From contig NZ_MUIN01000012.1 in NCBI RefSeq assembly GCF_002080045.1, positions 261,557 to 325,556 on the forward strand: DNA of 64,000 nt, given 5' to 3'. The stretch comes from Pseudomonas sp. Bc-h. Its GTDB lineage: Bacteria; Pseudomonadota; Gammaproteobacteria; Pseudomonadales; Pseudomonadaceae. The translations under genes and the position numbers were made by a program. A model generated the notes under the pieces. The model did no database searches. It saw only the letters and a list, made by a program, of their open reading frames with translations, and was not told the origin of the DNA. Positions 42,405-51,793 of the stretch are shown here, piece after piece; position 1 is the first letter of the stretch, and every line of letters starts with the position of its first letter.

Positions 42405-42947
42405 ATGAAGAAGAAAAGCTTCGCCGACATGCCCTGCCCGATTGCCCTTAGCCTCGAACACGTAGGCGATGGGTGGAACATCCTGATCCTGCGCGACATG
42501 TCGTATGGCCTTAGCCGTTTCGACGAATTCGAAAAGAGCCTGGGCATTGCCGCCAGCACGCTGACCCGTCGCCTGAATGGCCTGATCGAGTCCGGTCTGG
42601 TGGAAAAACACACCTACTCCGACAAGCCGCCGCGCTACGACTACGTACTCACCGAAAGCGGTCGTGACTTCCGTCCGGTGGTGCTGACCCTGATGAAATG
42701 GGGCAGCAAACACTTCTCGCCGGGCGGCTCGAACATCGAGCTGATCGACGGGGCCAGCGGCAAGCCAGTCGACCTGGTGCTCGTCGACGCCAACTCCGGC
42801 AAGCGCATCAACATGCATGAACACAGCCTTCGCTACAAAGGCCCCTCCGAAAGCATTTCCGCCTGGCGCCTGGAAGCTGGCCGAGCGCGGCGGGACGCCT
42901 ATCGCAACGCCCTTCCACCTTCCCAACCACTGCAGCTCAACAGGTAA
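42405..42947 (+). CDS. HxlR-family transcriptional regulator
   Basis: A 180-residue winged-helix regulator. The HxlR core is at residues 8-110 (CPIALSLEHVGDGWNILILRD, RFDEFEKSLGIAASTLTRRLNGL, then YVLTESGRDFRPVVLTLMKWG); a C-terminal extension of about 60 residues is unusual compared with typical 110-150-residue HxlR proteins. Family members sense quinones, aldehydes or oxidative stress, often through a cysteine; here the only N-terminal cysteine is Cys10 in MPCPIAL. It is the first gene of the efflux operon, five bases before the membrane-fusion gene, so probably autoregulates. Confidence 0.88.
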   Translation: MKKKSFADMPCPIALSLEHVGDGWNILILRDMSYGLSRFDEFEKSLGIAASTLTRRLNGLIESGLVEKHTYSDKPPRYDYVLTESGRDFRPVVLTLMKWGSKHFSPGGSNIELIDGASGKPVDLVLVDANSGKRINMHEHSLRYKGPSESISAWRLEAGRARRDAYRNALPPSQPLQLNR

Positions 42948-42952
42948 CCACG

Positions 42953-44092
42953 ATGAACAACCCCCAAACCGTCACCGAGCCCGCCGTTGCCGTCGCAGCG
43001 CCGAAATCCGCTCGGGGCAAGCGTCTGATCCTGTTGTTGCTCGCTGCTGCCATCGTGGTCGGTGCAGTGATCTTCGGTATGCACTGGTGGACCGTCGGCC
43101 GTTTTCTCGAGTCCACCGATGACGCCTATGTCGGGGGCGACGTGACCGTGATCGGGCCGAAGGTGCCGGGCTACATCACGGAACTCAAAGTGGTCGACAA
43201 CCAGTTCGTTCACGCCGGCGACTTGCTGGTGAAGATCGACGACCGCGATTACGTCGCTGCATTGAACAAAGCCGAAGGCGCCGTCGCGGCTGAACAGGCA
43301 TTACTCGCCAACCTGGATGCCACCGAACAGCTGCAACATGCGGTGGTCAGCCAGGCCAAAGCCGGAATCGACGCCGCGAACGTCGAAACCGTGCGTTCGC
43401 GGGACGATCAAGTGCGTTATCAAGTGCTGTCCGGGCGCTCGGCGGTGTCGGTGGAAAGCTTCCAGCGCGCCGATGCCACCTACAAGACTGCCCAGGCCAA
43501 TGGCGCCAAGGCGCAGGCTTCGATGCTCGCCTCGCAACGCCAGCTGGACGTGATCTCGACCCAGAAACAACAGGCCCGCGCCGCGCTCGAACAAGCCAAG
43601 GCCGAACGTGACATGGCGCGGCTGAACGTTGGTTACACCGAGTTGCGCGCTCCGGTCGATGGGGTGATCGGCAACCGTCGGGCACGGGTCGGCGCGTACG
43701 CCGCCGCTGGCACTCAGCTGCTGTCGGTCGTCCCTGCCACCGGCCTGTGGGTCGATGCCAACTTCAAAGAGGACCAACTCCAACACATGCACCCTGGCCA
43801 GGCCGTGACCATCGAAGCTGACGTGATGCCAGGTCAGATATTCCACGGCCATCTGGACAGCCTTGCACCCGCCACCGGTTCGCAATTCAGCGTGCTGCCT
43901 CCGGAGAACGCCACCGGCAACTTCACCAAGATCGTGCAAAGAGTCCCGGTCCGCGTTTACCTGGACGGCGAAGACGGCCACCTCGGCAAACTGCGTCCCG
44001 GCCTGTCGGTGATCGCTGAAGTCGACACCAAGGCCGACGCCTCGCAACCTGATCGCGTCGCCAGCACCGCTGACGGGAAGCGAGCGCCATGA
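42953..44092 (+). CDS. HlyD/EmrA-family membrane-fusion protein
   Basis: A 379-residue periplasmic adaptor anchored by one N-terminal helix (about residues 23-45). The biotinyl-lipoyl halves are DDAYVGGDVTVIGPKVPGYI and the later LNVGYTELRAPVDGVIGNR, separated by a coiled-coil hairpin of about 110 residues. This is the EmrA pattern that connects an inner-membrane MFS pump with an outer-membrane channel. The stop overlaps the pump gene by four bases. Confidence 0.9.
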   Translation: MNNPQTVTEPAVAVAAPKSARGKRLILLLLAAAIVVGAVIFGMHWWTVGRFLESTDDAYVGGDVTVIGPKVPGYITELKVVDNQFVHAGDLLVKIDDRDYVAALNKAEGAVAAEQALLANLDATEQLQHAVVSQAKAGIDAANVETVRSRDDQVRYQVLSGRSAVSVESFQRADATYKTAQANGAKAQASMLASQRQLDVISTQKQQARAALEQAKAERDMARLNVGYTELRAPVDGVIGNRRARVGAYAAAGTQLLSVVPATGLWVDANFKEDQLQHMHPGQAVTIEADVMPGQIFHGHLDSLAPATGSQFSVLPPENATGNFTKIVQRVPVRVYLDGEDGHLGKLRPGLSVIAEVDTKADASQPDRVASTADGKRAP

Positions 44093-45702
44093 GTGCCGCC
44101 ACCGCCAGTGCCAGCGCATTTCCTGCAAAACCCAAGGGGCCGGTAGACGCCGCGTCGATGGCCACGGCCGCCAAGGTCCTGGCCTTCGCCAGCATGTGTC
44201 TGGGGATGTTCATCGCGTTGCTGGACATCCAGATCGTTTCCGCTTCGCTGCGTGACATTGGCGGTGGCTTGTCTGCCGGTTCCGACGAAACCGCCTGGGT
44301 CCAGACCAGCTACCTGATCGCAGAAATCGTGGTGATTCCGCTGTCCGGCTGGCTCGCCCGGGTGTTCTCCACCCGCTGGCTATTCTGCGCATCGGCGGTC
44401 GGCTTTACCCTCGCCAGCCTGTTGTGCGGTCTGGCCTGGAACATCCAGAGCATGATCGCTTTTCGCGCCCTGCAAGGCTTTCTCGGCGGTTCGATGATCC
44501 CGATGGTGTTCACCTCGGCCTTCATGTTCTTCACCGGCAAACAGCGGGTCATCGCCGCATCGACCATCGGTGCCATCGCGTCGTTGGCGCCGACCCTGGG
44601 CCCGGTGATCGGCGGCTGGATCACCGACGTGTCGTCCTGGCACTGGCTGTTCTACATCAACCTGGTACCGGGGATTTTCGTCGCGATTGCGGTGCCGATG
44701 CTGGTCAATATCGACTCGATGGACCTCAAGCTCCTCAAGGGCGCCGATTACATCAGCATGGTGTTTCTCGCGCTGTTTCTCGGTTGCCTGGAATACACCC
44801 TGGAAGAAGGTCCGCGCTGGAACTGGTTCAGCGATCAGACCATTCTCACCACCGCGTGGATTTCCGGCATTTCAGCGATTGCTTTCATCAGCCGCACGCT
44901 GATGGTCAGCAACCCGGTGGTCGATCTGCGCGCCCTGAAAGACCGTAACTTTGCCCTTGGCTGTTTTTTCTCGTTCGTCACCGGCATTGGCCTGTTTGCC
45001 ACGATTTACCTGACGCCGCTGTTTCTGGGCCGGGTCCGCGGTTACAGCGCACTGGAAATTGGCGAAGCGATCTTCTCGACCGGCGTGTTTCAACTGGCTG
45101 CGATCCCGGTCTACGGCTTTCTCGCCAACCGCGTCGACCTGCGCTGGATCATGATGTTCGGTCTTTCGCTGTTTGCCCTGTCGATGTGGGACTTCTCGCC
45201 GATCACCCATGATTGGGGCGGCCACGAGCTGCTGCTGCCACAAGCCATTCGCGGTTTCGCTCAGCAGATGGCCGTGCCACCGACCGTGACTCTTACGCTG
45301 GGCGGCTTGCATCCTTCGCGTCTGAAACAGGCCTCGGGATTGTTCAATCTGATGCGCAATCTGGGCGGCGCCATCGGCATCGCGGCCTGCGCCACGATCC
45401 TCAACGACCGCACCAACCTGCATTTCACGCACTTGGCCGAGCACCTGAATTACAGCAACGAAGCCATGAACAACTGGCTGGCCACCGTCACCGACAACTT
45501 CGCAAGCCTTGGCCAGAACACGGCGGACGCCAGCAACTCGGCGCTGCATCAGCTTTGGCTGTTGACCTACCGCGAGGCGCAGACCCAGACCTACTCCGAT
45601 GCGTTTCTGGCAATCATGGTCTGTTTCATCGTCGCCGTGGCCATGGTCCCGCTGATGCGCAAGGTCGTGCCGCCGAAGGCACCTTCGGCCGACGCGCATT
45701 GA
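44089..45702 (+). CDS. DHA2-family MFS drug efflux permease (EmrB-like)
   Basis: A 537-residue inner-membrane pump with 14 predicted helices. The DHA2 motif is FIALLDIQIVSASLRDIGGG in helix 1, and motif C-like GPVIGGWITD lies in helix 5. It forms a tripartite exporter with the membrane-fusion protein and the outer-membrane factor encoded on either side. Substrates are probably hydrophobic or aromatic compounds, as for EmrB, but the specificity is unknown. Confidence 0.92.
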   Translation: MSAATASASAFPAKPKGPVDAASMATAAKVLAFASMCLGMFIALLDIQIVSASLRDIGGGLSAGSDETAWVQTSYLIAEIVVIPLSGWLARVFSTRWLFCASAVGFTLASLLCGLAWNIQSMIAFRALQGFLGGSMIPMVFTSAFMFFTGKQRVIAASTIGAIASLAPTLGPVIGGWITDVSSWHWLFYINLVPGIFVAIAVPMLVNIDSMDLKLLKGADYISMVFLALFLGCLEYTLEEGPRWNWFSDQTILTTAWISGISAIAFISRTLMVSNPVVDLRALKDRNFALGCFFSFVTGIGLFATIYLTPLFLGRVRGYSALEIGEAIFSTGVFQLAAIPVYGFLANRVDLRWIMMFGLSLFALSMWDFSPITHDWGGHELLLPQAIRGFAQQMAVPPTVTLTLGGLHPSRLKQASGLFNLMRNLGGAIGIAACATILNDRTNLHFTHLAEHLNYSNEAMNNWLATVTDNFASLGQNTADASNSALHQLWLLTYREAQTQTYSDAFLAIMVCFIVAVAMVPLMRKVVPPKAPSADAH

Positions 45703-45757
45703 GACCGACATGAACTCTCTTTTCTCACCTTCAGCATCCCGTTTCGAGGACAGCCCC

Positions 45758-47239
45758 ATGAACACCCTGGCGTCTCGTTTCAAACGCACCGGCCTCTTCG
45801 CTTTCAGCGCGCTGTTCATTGCTCTGGCGGGCTGTACCGTTGGCCCGGATTACCAAAAACCGGACAACACCCTGACCGCGACCTATCAGAATCAGGCACT
45901 GTTGCAGCAACGTGTCGGCGATACCCCCGCGCCAGCACTGGACACTTGGTGGACCGGTTTCAACGACCCGGAACTGACTCGTATCGTCCAGCGCGTGCTG
46001 GACCAGAATCTGGACCTGGCGAAATCCTTCGCCCGTGTCGAACAGGCCCGCGCGGTGGCGCAACAGGCAGGGGCGATTCGCTTGCCGCAGGGTGCGCTGG
46101 ATGCCAGGGCGGTCCGTCAGCGTCAATCCACCGAAAGCTCACAGGGTCAGGTGGGCAGTACTTTTCCCGGTTACGACCGCAATCAGACGCTGGAAACCAT
46201 TGGCGTCGGCGCCAGTTGGGAGGCCGATCTGGCGGGCGGTCTGAAACGTGGTGAAGAAGCTGCGGTAGACGAAGCTCAGGCGGCAGAAGCGAGTCATGTC
46301 GGTGTGCGGATTTCGGTTGCAGCAGAAGCTGCCGATGCCTATTTCCGCATTCGCGGCGCTCAGCAACGGCTGGCGGTGGCAGAGGATCAGGTCAAGACCC
46401 AGAACGGTTTGCTCGACTTGATCAAAGACCGCATGGGCAGTGGGCTTGCGACCAACCGCGAGCAGGCTCAGGCCCAGGCGCTGGTGTTGCAGGCTCGCGC
46501 CACAATACCTCCGCTGCGCACTGAGCTTGCCACGCAACTCAATCGGCTGGACGTGCTGATGGGCGCGCAACCTGGCACCTATTCCCAGGAGCTGAAGAAC
46601 AGTGCGCAGCAGTACAGCGTGCCGACCATCAGCGACTCCGAAGGCCCGGCCGAACTGCTACGCCGCCGCCCTGATGTAATCGCCGCCGAGCGTAAACTGG
46701 CAGCGTCCAATGCGCGCATCGGTGCGGCGATTTCCGAGTACTACCCGAAAGTCTCGCTGTCCGGTTTGCTGGGCTTCGATACGGCCCACAGCGGGCAACT
46801 CTTCACCTCGTCGGCCTTCCAGCCGCAAGCGATCATCGGCCTGCACTGGCGGCTGTTCGATTTCGGCCGCGTCGATGCCGAAGTCGCCCAGGCCAAGGGT
46901 GCCAATGCCGAAGCCCTGGCCGAGTATCGTCGGGTGATGTTGAAGGCCACGGAGGACGTCGAGAACGCCATCGTCACCCTGGTCGAGCTGGAACTGCAGC
47001 GCGGCGAAGTCGATCAGGAAGTCGCCGCCCATCAGACCGCCCGCGATGCCGCGCAAGACGCCTACAAAGGCGGCGCGATCAGCCTGGTGGAAGTGTTGGA
47101 TGAGGATCGTCAGTTGCTGGTCTCAAGGGACCAACTGGCGCAACTGCACGCCAATGATGCACGGGCGGCGGTCTCGACCTTCCGCGCGTTGGGTGGGGGC
47201 TGGCCGCAGAGCGCGGCAGCCAGGATCGCCAAACAGTGA
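45758..47239 (+). CDS. Outer-membrane efflux lipoprotein, NodT/OprM type
   Basis: A 493-residue TolC-type channel subunit. The signal peptide ends in a lipobox LALAGC-like stretch (FIALAGC, Cys at about residue 26), so it is a lipoprotein. Two OEP repeats follow with the usual EWADLAGG-like WEADLAGGLKRG and the WRLFDFGRVDAEVAQAKG region. The start at 45758 has GAGGA eight bases upstream, while the earlier ATG gives an unusual extension. It completes the EmrAB-type tripartite operon. REP elements follow the stop. Confidence 0.9.
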   Translation: MNTLASRFKRTGLFAFSALFIALAGCTVGPDYQKPDNTLTATYQNQALLQQRVGDTPAPALDTWWTGFNDPELTRIVQRVLDQNLDLAKSFARVEQARAVAQQAGAIRLPQGALDARAVRQRQSTESSQGQVGSTFPGYDRNQTLETIGVGASWEADLAGGLKRGEEAAVDEAQAAEASHVGVRISVAAEAADAYFRIRGAQQRLAVAEDQVKTQNGLLDLIKDRMGSGLATNREQAQAQALVLQARATIPPLRTELATQLNRLDVLMGAQPGTYSQELKNSAQQYSVPTISDSEGPAELLRRRPDVIAAERKLAASNARIGAAISEYYPKVSLSGLLGFDTAHSGQLFTSSAFQPQAIIGLHWRLFDFGRVDAEVAQAKGANAEALAEYRRVMLKATEDVENAIVTLVELELQRGEVDQEVAAHQTARDAAQDAYKGGAISLVEVLDEDRQLLVSRDQLAQLHANDARAAVSTFRALGGGWPQSAAARIAKQ

Positions 47240-47244
47240 GACTT

Positions 47245-47366
47245 GTGGGAGACGCCGGAGGTCACGACGGTACGGGCCGCGATTCGGACGATAGCGGTGG
47301 GTCAGTCAGAGCATCATCGCCTGACACCCCTTCTCGCTGCCGTCGTGACCTCCGGCGTCTCCCACA
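47245..47366. repeat. Inverted pair of second-class REP elements
   Basis: GTGGGAGACGCCGGAGGTCA... at 47245-47270 and its complement at 47339-47366 face each other across an interior that includes CGGGCCGCGATTCGGACGAT, the same interior as in the pairs at 6434-6779. Placed six bases after the outer-membrane gene stop, it may end the operon. Confidence 0.85.
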
Positions 47367-47590
47367 GTGATTTGCATACGGCTCGGGGATGATGTCGCTC
47401 CCACAGTGATTTGCGTACGACTCGGGGGAGATGTCGCTCTCACAGTGATTGCGTACGACTCGGAGATGATGTCGCTCCCAGAGTGATTTGCGTACGACTC
47501 GGGGAGGATGTCGCTCTCACAGTGATTTGCGTACGACTCGGGGATGATGTCGCTCCCAGAGTGATTTGCGTACGACTCGGAGATGATGTC
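47364..47590. repeat. 39-bp minisatellite, six copies
   Basis: Six tandem units of 39 bp (one of 38) start at 47367, 47406, 47445, 47483, 47522 and 47561; each reads GTGATTTGCGTACGACTCGG and then a variable GATGATGTCGCTCC part. The first copy abuts the REP element, and the unit begins with the same CCCACAG as the REP end, so the array may have grown from the REP boundary. On the reverse strand it could be read as a 13-residue repeat (SESYANHSGSDII), but the one-base deletion in copy three breaks the frame. I treat it as non-coding. Confidence 0.9.
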
Positions 47591-47615
47591 GGCCGCAAAT
47601 CTGCTGGGGGTTGCC

Positions 47616-48437
47616 TCAGCCCTTGATGAACCCCAGCAGGATCTTGTTGATCTCATCCGGCTGCACGGTGCACATGCCGTGAGCGCCGCCCTTGACCACG
47701 TGCAACGTCGAGCCTTTTACCAGCTCGTGGCTCTTGTAGCCCGCCGCGACGATGGGCACGATCTGGTCGTCGTCGCCATGCAGGATCAAGGTCGGGACGT
47801 CGATCTTTTTCAGGTCTTCGGTAAAGTCGGTTTCGGAGAAGGCCTTGATGCAGTCGAACTCGCCCTTGACGCTGCCCAGCATGCCGATGGACCAGAACGA
47901 GTCGATGGCGCCTTGGGAGGTTTTCGCGCCATCGCGATTGAAGCCGAAGAACGGCACGGCCAGGTCTTTGAAGAACTGCGAACGGTCTGCAGTGAAGCCT
48001 GCGCGGATGCCATCGAACACGTCGATTGGCAGGCCTTCGGGGTTGGCTTCGGTTTTCAGCATGATCGGCGGAACAGCACCAATCAACACGGCCTTGGCAA
48101 CTCGCGAGGTGCCGTGACGGCCGATGTAACGCGCCACTTCGCCACCGCCGGTGGAGTGACCGATCATGATCACGTCCTTGAGGTCCAGCGCTTCGAACAG
48201 CTGCGCCAGGTCATCGGCGTAGGTGTCCATGTCGTTGCCTTCCCAGGTCTGGCCCGAGCGGCCATGGCCACGACGGTCATGGGCGATGACCCGATAGCCG
48301 TTCTGGCCGAGGAACAGCATCTGCGCGTCCCAGGCATCGCCGTCCAGCGGCCAGCCGTGAGAGAACACGATGGGCTGACCGGTGCCCCAGTCCTTGTAGA
48401 AAAACTCGGTGCCGTCTTTCAGGGTCAAGATAGACAT
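47616..48437 (-). CDS. Alpha/beta hydrolase, non-haem chloroperoxidase/aryl-esterase type
   Basis: A cytoplasmic hydrolase of 273 residues. The catalytic serine lies in GHSTGGGE (about residue 95), the acid in LILHGDDDQIVP, and the histidine in VVKGGAHGMCTV. The oxyanion region is FSHGWPLDGDAW. The sequence fits cofactor-free haloperoxidases and the P. fluorescens aryl esterase, which can perhydrolyse carboxylic acids; the natural substrate is uncertain. The start at 48437 has AGGA ten bases upstream. It is monocistronic; the 127-bp spacer upstream should hold its promoter. Confidence 0.9.
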   Translation of the reverse strand: MSILTLKDGTEFFYKDWGTGQPIVFSHGWPLDGDAWDAQMLFLGQNGYRVIAHDRRGHGRSGQTWEGNDMDTYADDLAQLFEALDLKDVIMIGHSTGGGEVARYIGRHGTSRVAKAVLIGAVPPIMLKTEANPEGLPIDVFDGIRAGFTADRSQFFKDLAVPFFGFNRDGAKTSQGAIDSFWSIGMLGSVKGEFDCIKAFSETDFTEDLKKIDVPTLILHGDDDQIVPIVAAGYKSHELVKGSTLHVVKGGAHGMCTVQPDEINKILLGFIKG

Positions 48438-48564
48438 GGGTCGCAATCCTCGGGAAGTGTGCAGGGAAGATTGAGCGTAGCCCGGGATTGTGAATGTGCC
48501 TTGAAGGTATGTGCTTGTTTCAGTGAGCGCCCGCCGTGCTGCTACAGAGAAAATGCAACGCAGG

Positions 48565-49314
48565 TCAGACAGTCATTCCGTCCCGCGCCACGAGCACATT
48601 CCCGGGCAACTCATCCCCATGCTCGATCAACCACGCATCGAGCGTATGCCCGACATGGGTCAGCACGCCCTTCTCCGGCCTCAGCTCTTCGATGATCTGC
48701 AACGCCAGATTGAGGTCATTGTGATTGCGCGGCGCCTGGGGTTGCGGCGGCATGGAGCAGTCGAGGACCAACACATCCAGCGGCTGTCGTTGCAGACAGG
48801 CGGTGGTCTCATCCGGCAATCCGACGGTATCGGTGAGGTAAGCCAAGCGCCGCCCGCCTCCTTCCAGCAAATACCCAAGCGTCGGTTTGGAATGCAGCAA
48901 CGGCAGCGCCGTGACCTGAAGCTCGCCGAACGCGCGGGTTTCAAACGCCGCGAACGGCTGGCTGAAGTCAAGAATCCCGGGGTGCTTGTACAGGTCAGAC
49001 AGCCCTTGCGGATCAACCGGGCCATGCACGGGAATCACCAGCCCCTGCCCCCAGCGCAGGTGCAACAAGCCCTGCGCATGGTCGGCGTGGTAGTGGGTCT
49101 GGAGAATGCCGCTGAAGCTGCGCGGCGGGAAACGTTCAGTGAGGTCTGGCAGGCCGCTGTCAATCAACCAGCGTTGATCGCCCAGTTCCACCAGCGCCGA
49201 GCACGGTCGTCGACGCAAACGCGGATCGGCATGGGCGGCCTGACACGCCTGGCACTGACAACCGTAAACCGGCACCTGCCGCGCGTCCCCCGTTCCCAAC
49301 AGGGTCAGACGCAT
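48565..49314 (-). CDS. phnP: Phosphoribosyl 1,2-cyclic phosphate phosphodiesterase PhnP
   Basis: An MBL-fold phosphodiesterase of 249 residues that opens 5-phosphoribosyl 1,2-cyclic phosphate made by the C-P lyase, giving ribose 1,5-bisphosphate. The metal motif is HYHADHAQG (about residue 76); further ligands are in LILDCSMPPQ-type and VLTHVGHTLDAWL segments. A PhnP-type CQCxxC zinc site may be represented by GCQCQACQ near the N-terminus (residues 18-25). It overlaps phnN by ten bases and ends the operon. Confidence 0.93.
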   Translation of the reverse strand: MRLTLLGTGDARQVPVYGCQCQACQAAHADPRLRRRPCSALVELGDQRWLIDSGLPDLTERFPPRSFSGILQTHYHADHAQGLLHLRWGQGLVIPVHGPVDPQGLSDLYKHPGILDFSQPFAAFETRAFGELQVTALPLLHSKPTLGYLLEGGGRRLAYLTDTVGLPDETTACLQRQPLDVLVLDCSMPPQPQAPRNHNDLNLALQIIEELRPEKGVLTHVGHTLDAWLIEHGDELPGNVLVARDGMTV

Positions 49315-49889
49315 GCGTGCTCCCGGTCGATACGTTGCAACAGGCGGCTGACGGTCTGCTCCAGCGCACCGGAGTTGTCTAGCAGGATCACCGCAGGGCC
49401 GTTTGTCCCGGGCGCAGTGGCCAGCAATTCATCGGCAAACTGCGCGTTGCGCCCCAGACGTGCCTCGATTTCCTCTGCCGACTCCCTACCCCGCGCCAGC
49501 AACCGCTGACGCAGGACCGCCTGATCGACGCTGAGCAGCACCACCAGCAGGTCCGGATAACGCGCCCGAGCCTGAGGCAGATGCCCGCGCGAACCGTTGA
49601 TCAGCACGTCGTGCCCTTCGGCCAGCCACTGATCGATCTCGATGGGTATCCCGTAGTGCAGACCATTGGCGAACCAGCTCAGGGCAAACGCACCCTGAGC
49701 CTGCAATTCACCGAAACGATCGATGCTGACCGCTTGCGCCGCCTCGCCCCTGGCTTCGGCCGAACGGGTGATGACCCGACGCACGATCCGGCAGCCGCGT
49801 GCGGCCATCGGTTCGCGCGCAGCATCCAGCAGGCTGTCCTTGCCCGAACCGGAGGGTCCGATGAGATAGATCAACCTGCCTGCCATCAA
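49305..49889 (-). CDS. phnN: Ribose 1,5-bisphosphokinase PhnN
   Basis: A guanylate-kinase-like enzyme of 194 residues that phosphorylates ribose 1,5-bisphosphate to PRPP, the last step in recycling the C-P lyase product. Walker A is GPSGSGKDS (about residues 11-19); RRVITRSAEARGE corresponds to the lid and substrate-binding region. The start overlaps the phnM stop by four bases, and the stop overlaps the phnP start by ten bases. Confidence 0.93.
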   Translation of the reverse strand: MMAGRLIYLIGPSGSGKDSLLDAAREPMAARGCRIVRRVITRSAEARGEAAQAVSIDRFGELQAQGAFALSWFANGLHYGIPIEIDQWLAEGHDVLINGSRGHLPQARARYPDLLVVLLSVDQAVLRQRLLARGRESAEEIEARLGRNAQFADELLATAPGTNGPAVILLDNSGALEQTVSRLLQRIDREHACV

Positions 49890-51049
49890 AAAACCCTCTT
49901 CGCTTGTCGCCAGACCTGCTGGATCACCGGCAGGTTGCCCACGGCGCGGGCCTGGATCAGGTCGGCGCGCAGGCCGACGCGGATTTCCCCGCGATCATTC
50001 AGGCCCGCCGAACGCGCCGGCGCCAGGCTCACGGTGGTCACCGCCTTTGCCAGCCCTGCTCCCGGTACGGGTTGAGTATCGTCCAGCTGCACACCGAGCG
50101 CGAACGCCGCTTGCAGAAGGCTGGCCGGATAATAATCGCTGGAGAGAATATCCAGTAGCCCTTCTTTAGCAAGGGTCGCCGCCGCGATGTTGCCGGAGTG
50201 CGATCCACCGCGGACGATGTTCGGCGCGCCCATCAGCACGCTCATGTCCAGCCGGCGACAGGCCTGCGCCGCTTCCAGGGTGGTCGGAAATTCGGCGATG
50301 GTCATGCCGTAACCCGCCGATTCCTCGACGTGAGCCACCGTCGCGTCGTCGTGACTGGCCACCGACAGCCCGCGCTCCAGGCAGATGTCGACGATGGCCC
50401 GGCGATAACGGTCGCTGTAGATCTTCGAGTTGGCGACCTGCTCGACGATGAACGCGTCCATCTGCTCGGAGCTCAGGTGATATTTACCCATGTAGTACTC
50501 ACGGTACTTGGATTCAAGGGCAAACTGGCGCTGACCCGGCGAATGGTCCATGGTCGAAACCAGCTGCACCAACGGCTGCTCCACCAGATCGCGGAACACG
50601 CTGAGGGTGTCGGGGTGGCAGACTTCGCAACGCAGGTGCAGACGGTGCTCGGCGCGGGTCATATCGGCGGCATTGGCGCGGGCGATGGCGTCGACCATCC
50701 CCGGCAATTGCTGCATGCGTTTGCCCTTGGGATTGACGTCGCCGATGGACAGCGCGTCGAACACCGTGGTGATGCCGGCTGCGATGATCTGCGCGTCGTG
50801 GCTCATCACCGCCGACGCCGATGGCCAGTCCACACCGGGACGCGGGCTCAGATGCTTTTCGAGGTTATCGGTGTGCAGCTCGACCAGCCCCGGCAGCAGG
50901 TAATCGCCGTCCAGATTCTGCGCCTGCGGCAGGTAGCTGACGCCGGTTTCGACCTCACTGATCAGGCCGTCACGCAGAACCACGGTGCCGGTGAACACCT
51001 GATCGGCGGTGACGATACGGGCGTTGGTCAGGATCTGTTCGTTCAGCAT
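49886..51049 (-). CDS. phnM: RPnTP diphosphatase PhnM
   Basis: An amidohydrolase-superfamily enzyme of 387 residues that removes pyrophosphate from the 5-triphosphoribosyl phosphonate intermediate. Metal-binding features are VELHTDNLEKH (about residues 56-66) and SVASHDDATVAHVEES, with a conserved EFPTTLEAA. It overlaps phnL by seven bases and phnN by four. The length matches E. coli PhnM. Confidence 0.94.
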   Translation of the reverse strand: MLNEQILTNARIVTADQVFTGTVVLRDGLISEVETGVSYLPQAQNLDGDYLLPGLVELHTDNLEKHLSPRPGVDWPSASAVMSHDAQIIAAGITTVFDALSIGDVNPKGKRMQQLPGMVDAIARANAADMTRAEHRLHLRCEVCHPDTLSVFRDLVEQPLVQLVSTMDHSPGQRQFALESKYREYYMGKYHLSSEQMDAFIVEQVANSKIYSDRYRRAIVDICLERGLSVASHDDATVAHVEESAGYGMTIAEFPTTLEAAQACRRLDMSVLMGAPNIVRGGSHSGNIAAATLAKEGLLDILSSDYYPASLLQAAFALGVQLDDTQPVPGAGLAKAVTTVSLAPARSAGLNDRGEIRVGLRADLIQARAVGNLPVIQQVWRQAKRVF

Positions 51050-51759
51050 TCCAGTAACTCCTTCGCGGTCAGGTCCAGCGGGGTCATGTCCAGATGGCGG
51101 TCGGACACCGCCTCGCGCGCCAGGCGGTCGTGGAAGATGCCGATCACGGCGGCACCGGCGTTTTTCGCTTCATTGATCAGTTCCAGCACCACCGCTCGAT
51201 TGCTGTCGTCCAGCGACGCGGTGGGCTCGTCCAGCAGCATGACCGGCCACGGCACCATGAAGCCGCGAGCGATGTTGACCCGCTGCTGCTCGCCCCCGGA
51301 AAAGGTGCCCGGCGCCAGTTGCCACAGGCGTTGCGGAATGTTCAGGCGGGTCAACAGATATTCGGCGCGGGCCTGCGCCTCTTCACGGCTCCAGCCACGG
51401 GCCAGCGCCGGTTCCATTACCACGTCCAACGTCGCGACACGCGGAATGACCCGCAGAAACTGGCTGACATAGCCCAGGGTCTGTTGACGCACTTGCAGCA
51501 CATCGCGAGGCTCGGCGCCCACCAGGTCGAGCCATTGGCCCTGATGCTGCACACGAATGCTGCCACCCGCTGGCAGATAGTTGCCATACAGCGTGCGCAG
51601 CAGCGTGCTTTTACCTGCGCCGGAATGGCCATGCAACACCAGGCACTCACCCCCGCGTACCGCGAAACTCAAACCGCGCAACACGTTCAGCACCACCCCG
51701 TTCTGCTGATGCAGGGTGAAGGTTTTCGAGAGGTCTCGGACCTCGATCAGCGTGTTCAT
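51043..51759 (-). CDS. phnL: C-P lyase ABC-type ATPase PhnL
   Basis: A 238-residue ABC-class ATPase associated with the C-P lyase core, not a transporter. Walker A is GHSGAGKST (about residues 42-50), signature FSGGEQQR, Walker B MLLDEPTASLDD and the switch GIFHDR. The start at 51759 has GGAG eight bases upstream; a GTG nine bases earlier is possible. It follows phnK by 34 bp and overlaps phnM by seven bases. In E. coli PhnK and PhnL bind the PhnGHIJ core together. Confidence 0.94.
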   Translation of the reverse strand: MNTLIEVRDLSKTFTLHQQNGVVLNVLRGLSFAVRGGECLVLHGHSGAGKSTLLRTLYGNYLPAGGSIRVQHQGQWLDLVGAEPRDVLQVRQQTLGYVSQFLRVIPRVATLDVVMEPALARGWSREEAQARAEYLLTRLNIPQRLWQLAPGTFSGGEQQRVNIARGFMVPWPVMLLDEPTASLDDSNRAVVLELINEAKNAGAAVIGIFHDRLAREAVSDRHLDMTPLDLTAKELLEC

Positions 51760-51793
51760 CAAAGCCACTCCAAAAGTCGGGTCAGGGCTGCAC

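Noticed and set aside
47364..47590. CRISPR-like repeats of 39 bp
   Set aside because: The units are directly adjacent with no unique spacers between them.
47306..47656. A reverse-strand protein with 13-residue repeats (SESYANHSGSDII)
   Set aside because: A 38-bp unit shifts the frame within the array, there is no credible start or homology, and the sequence is explained as a DNA minisatellite.
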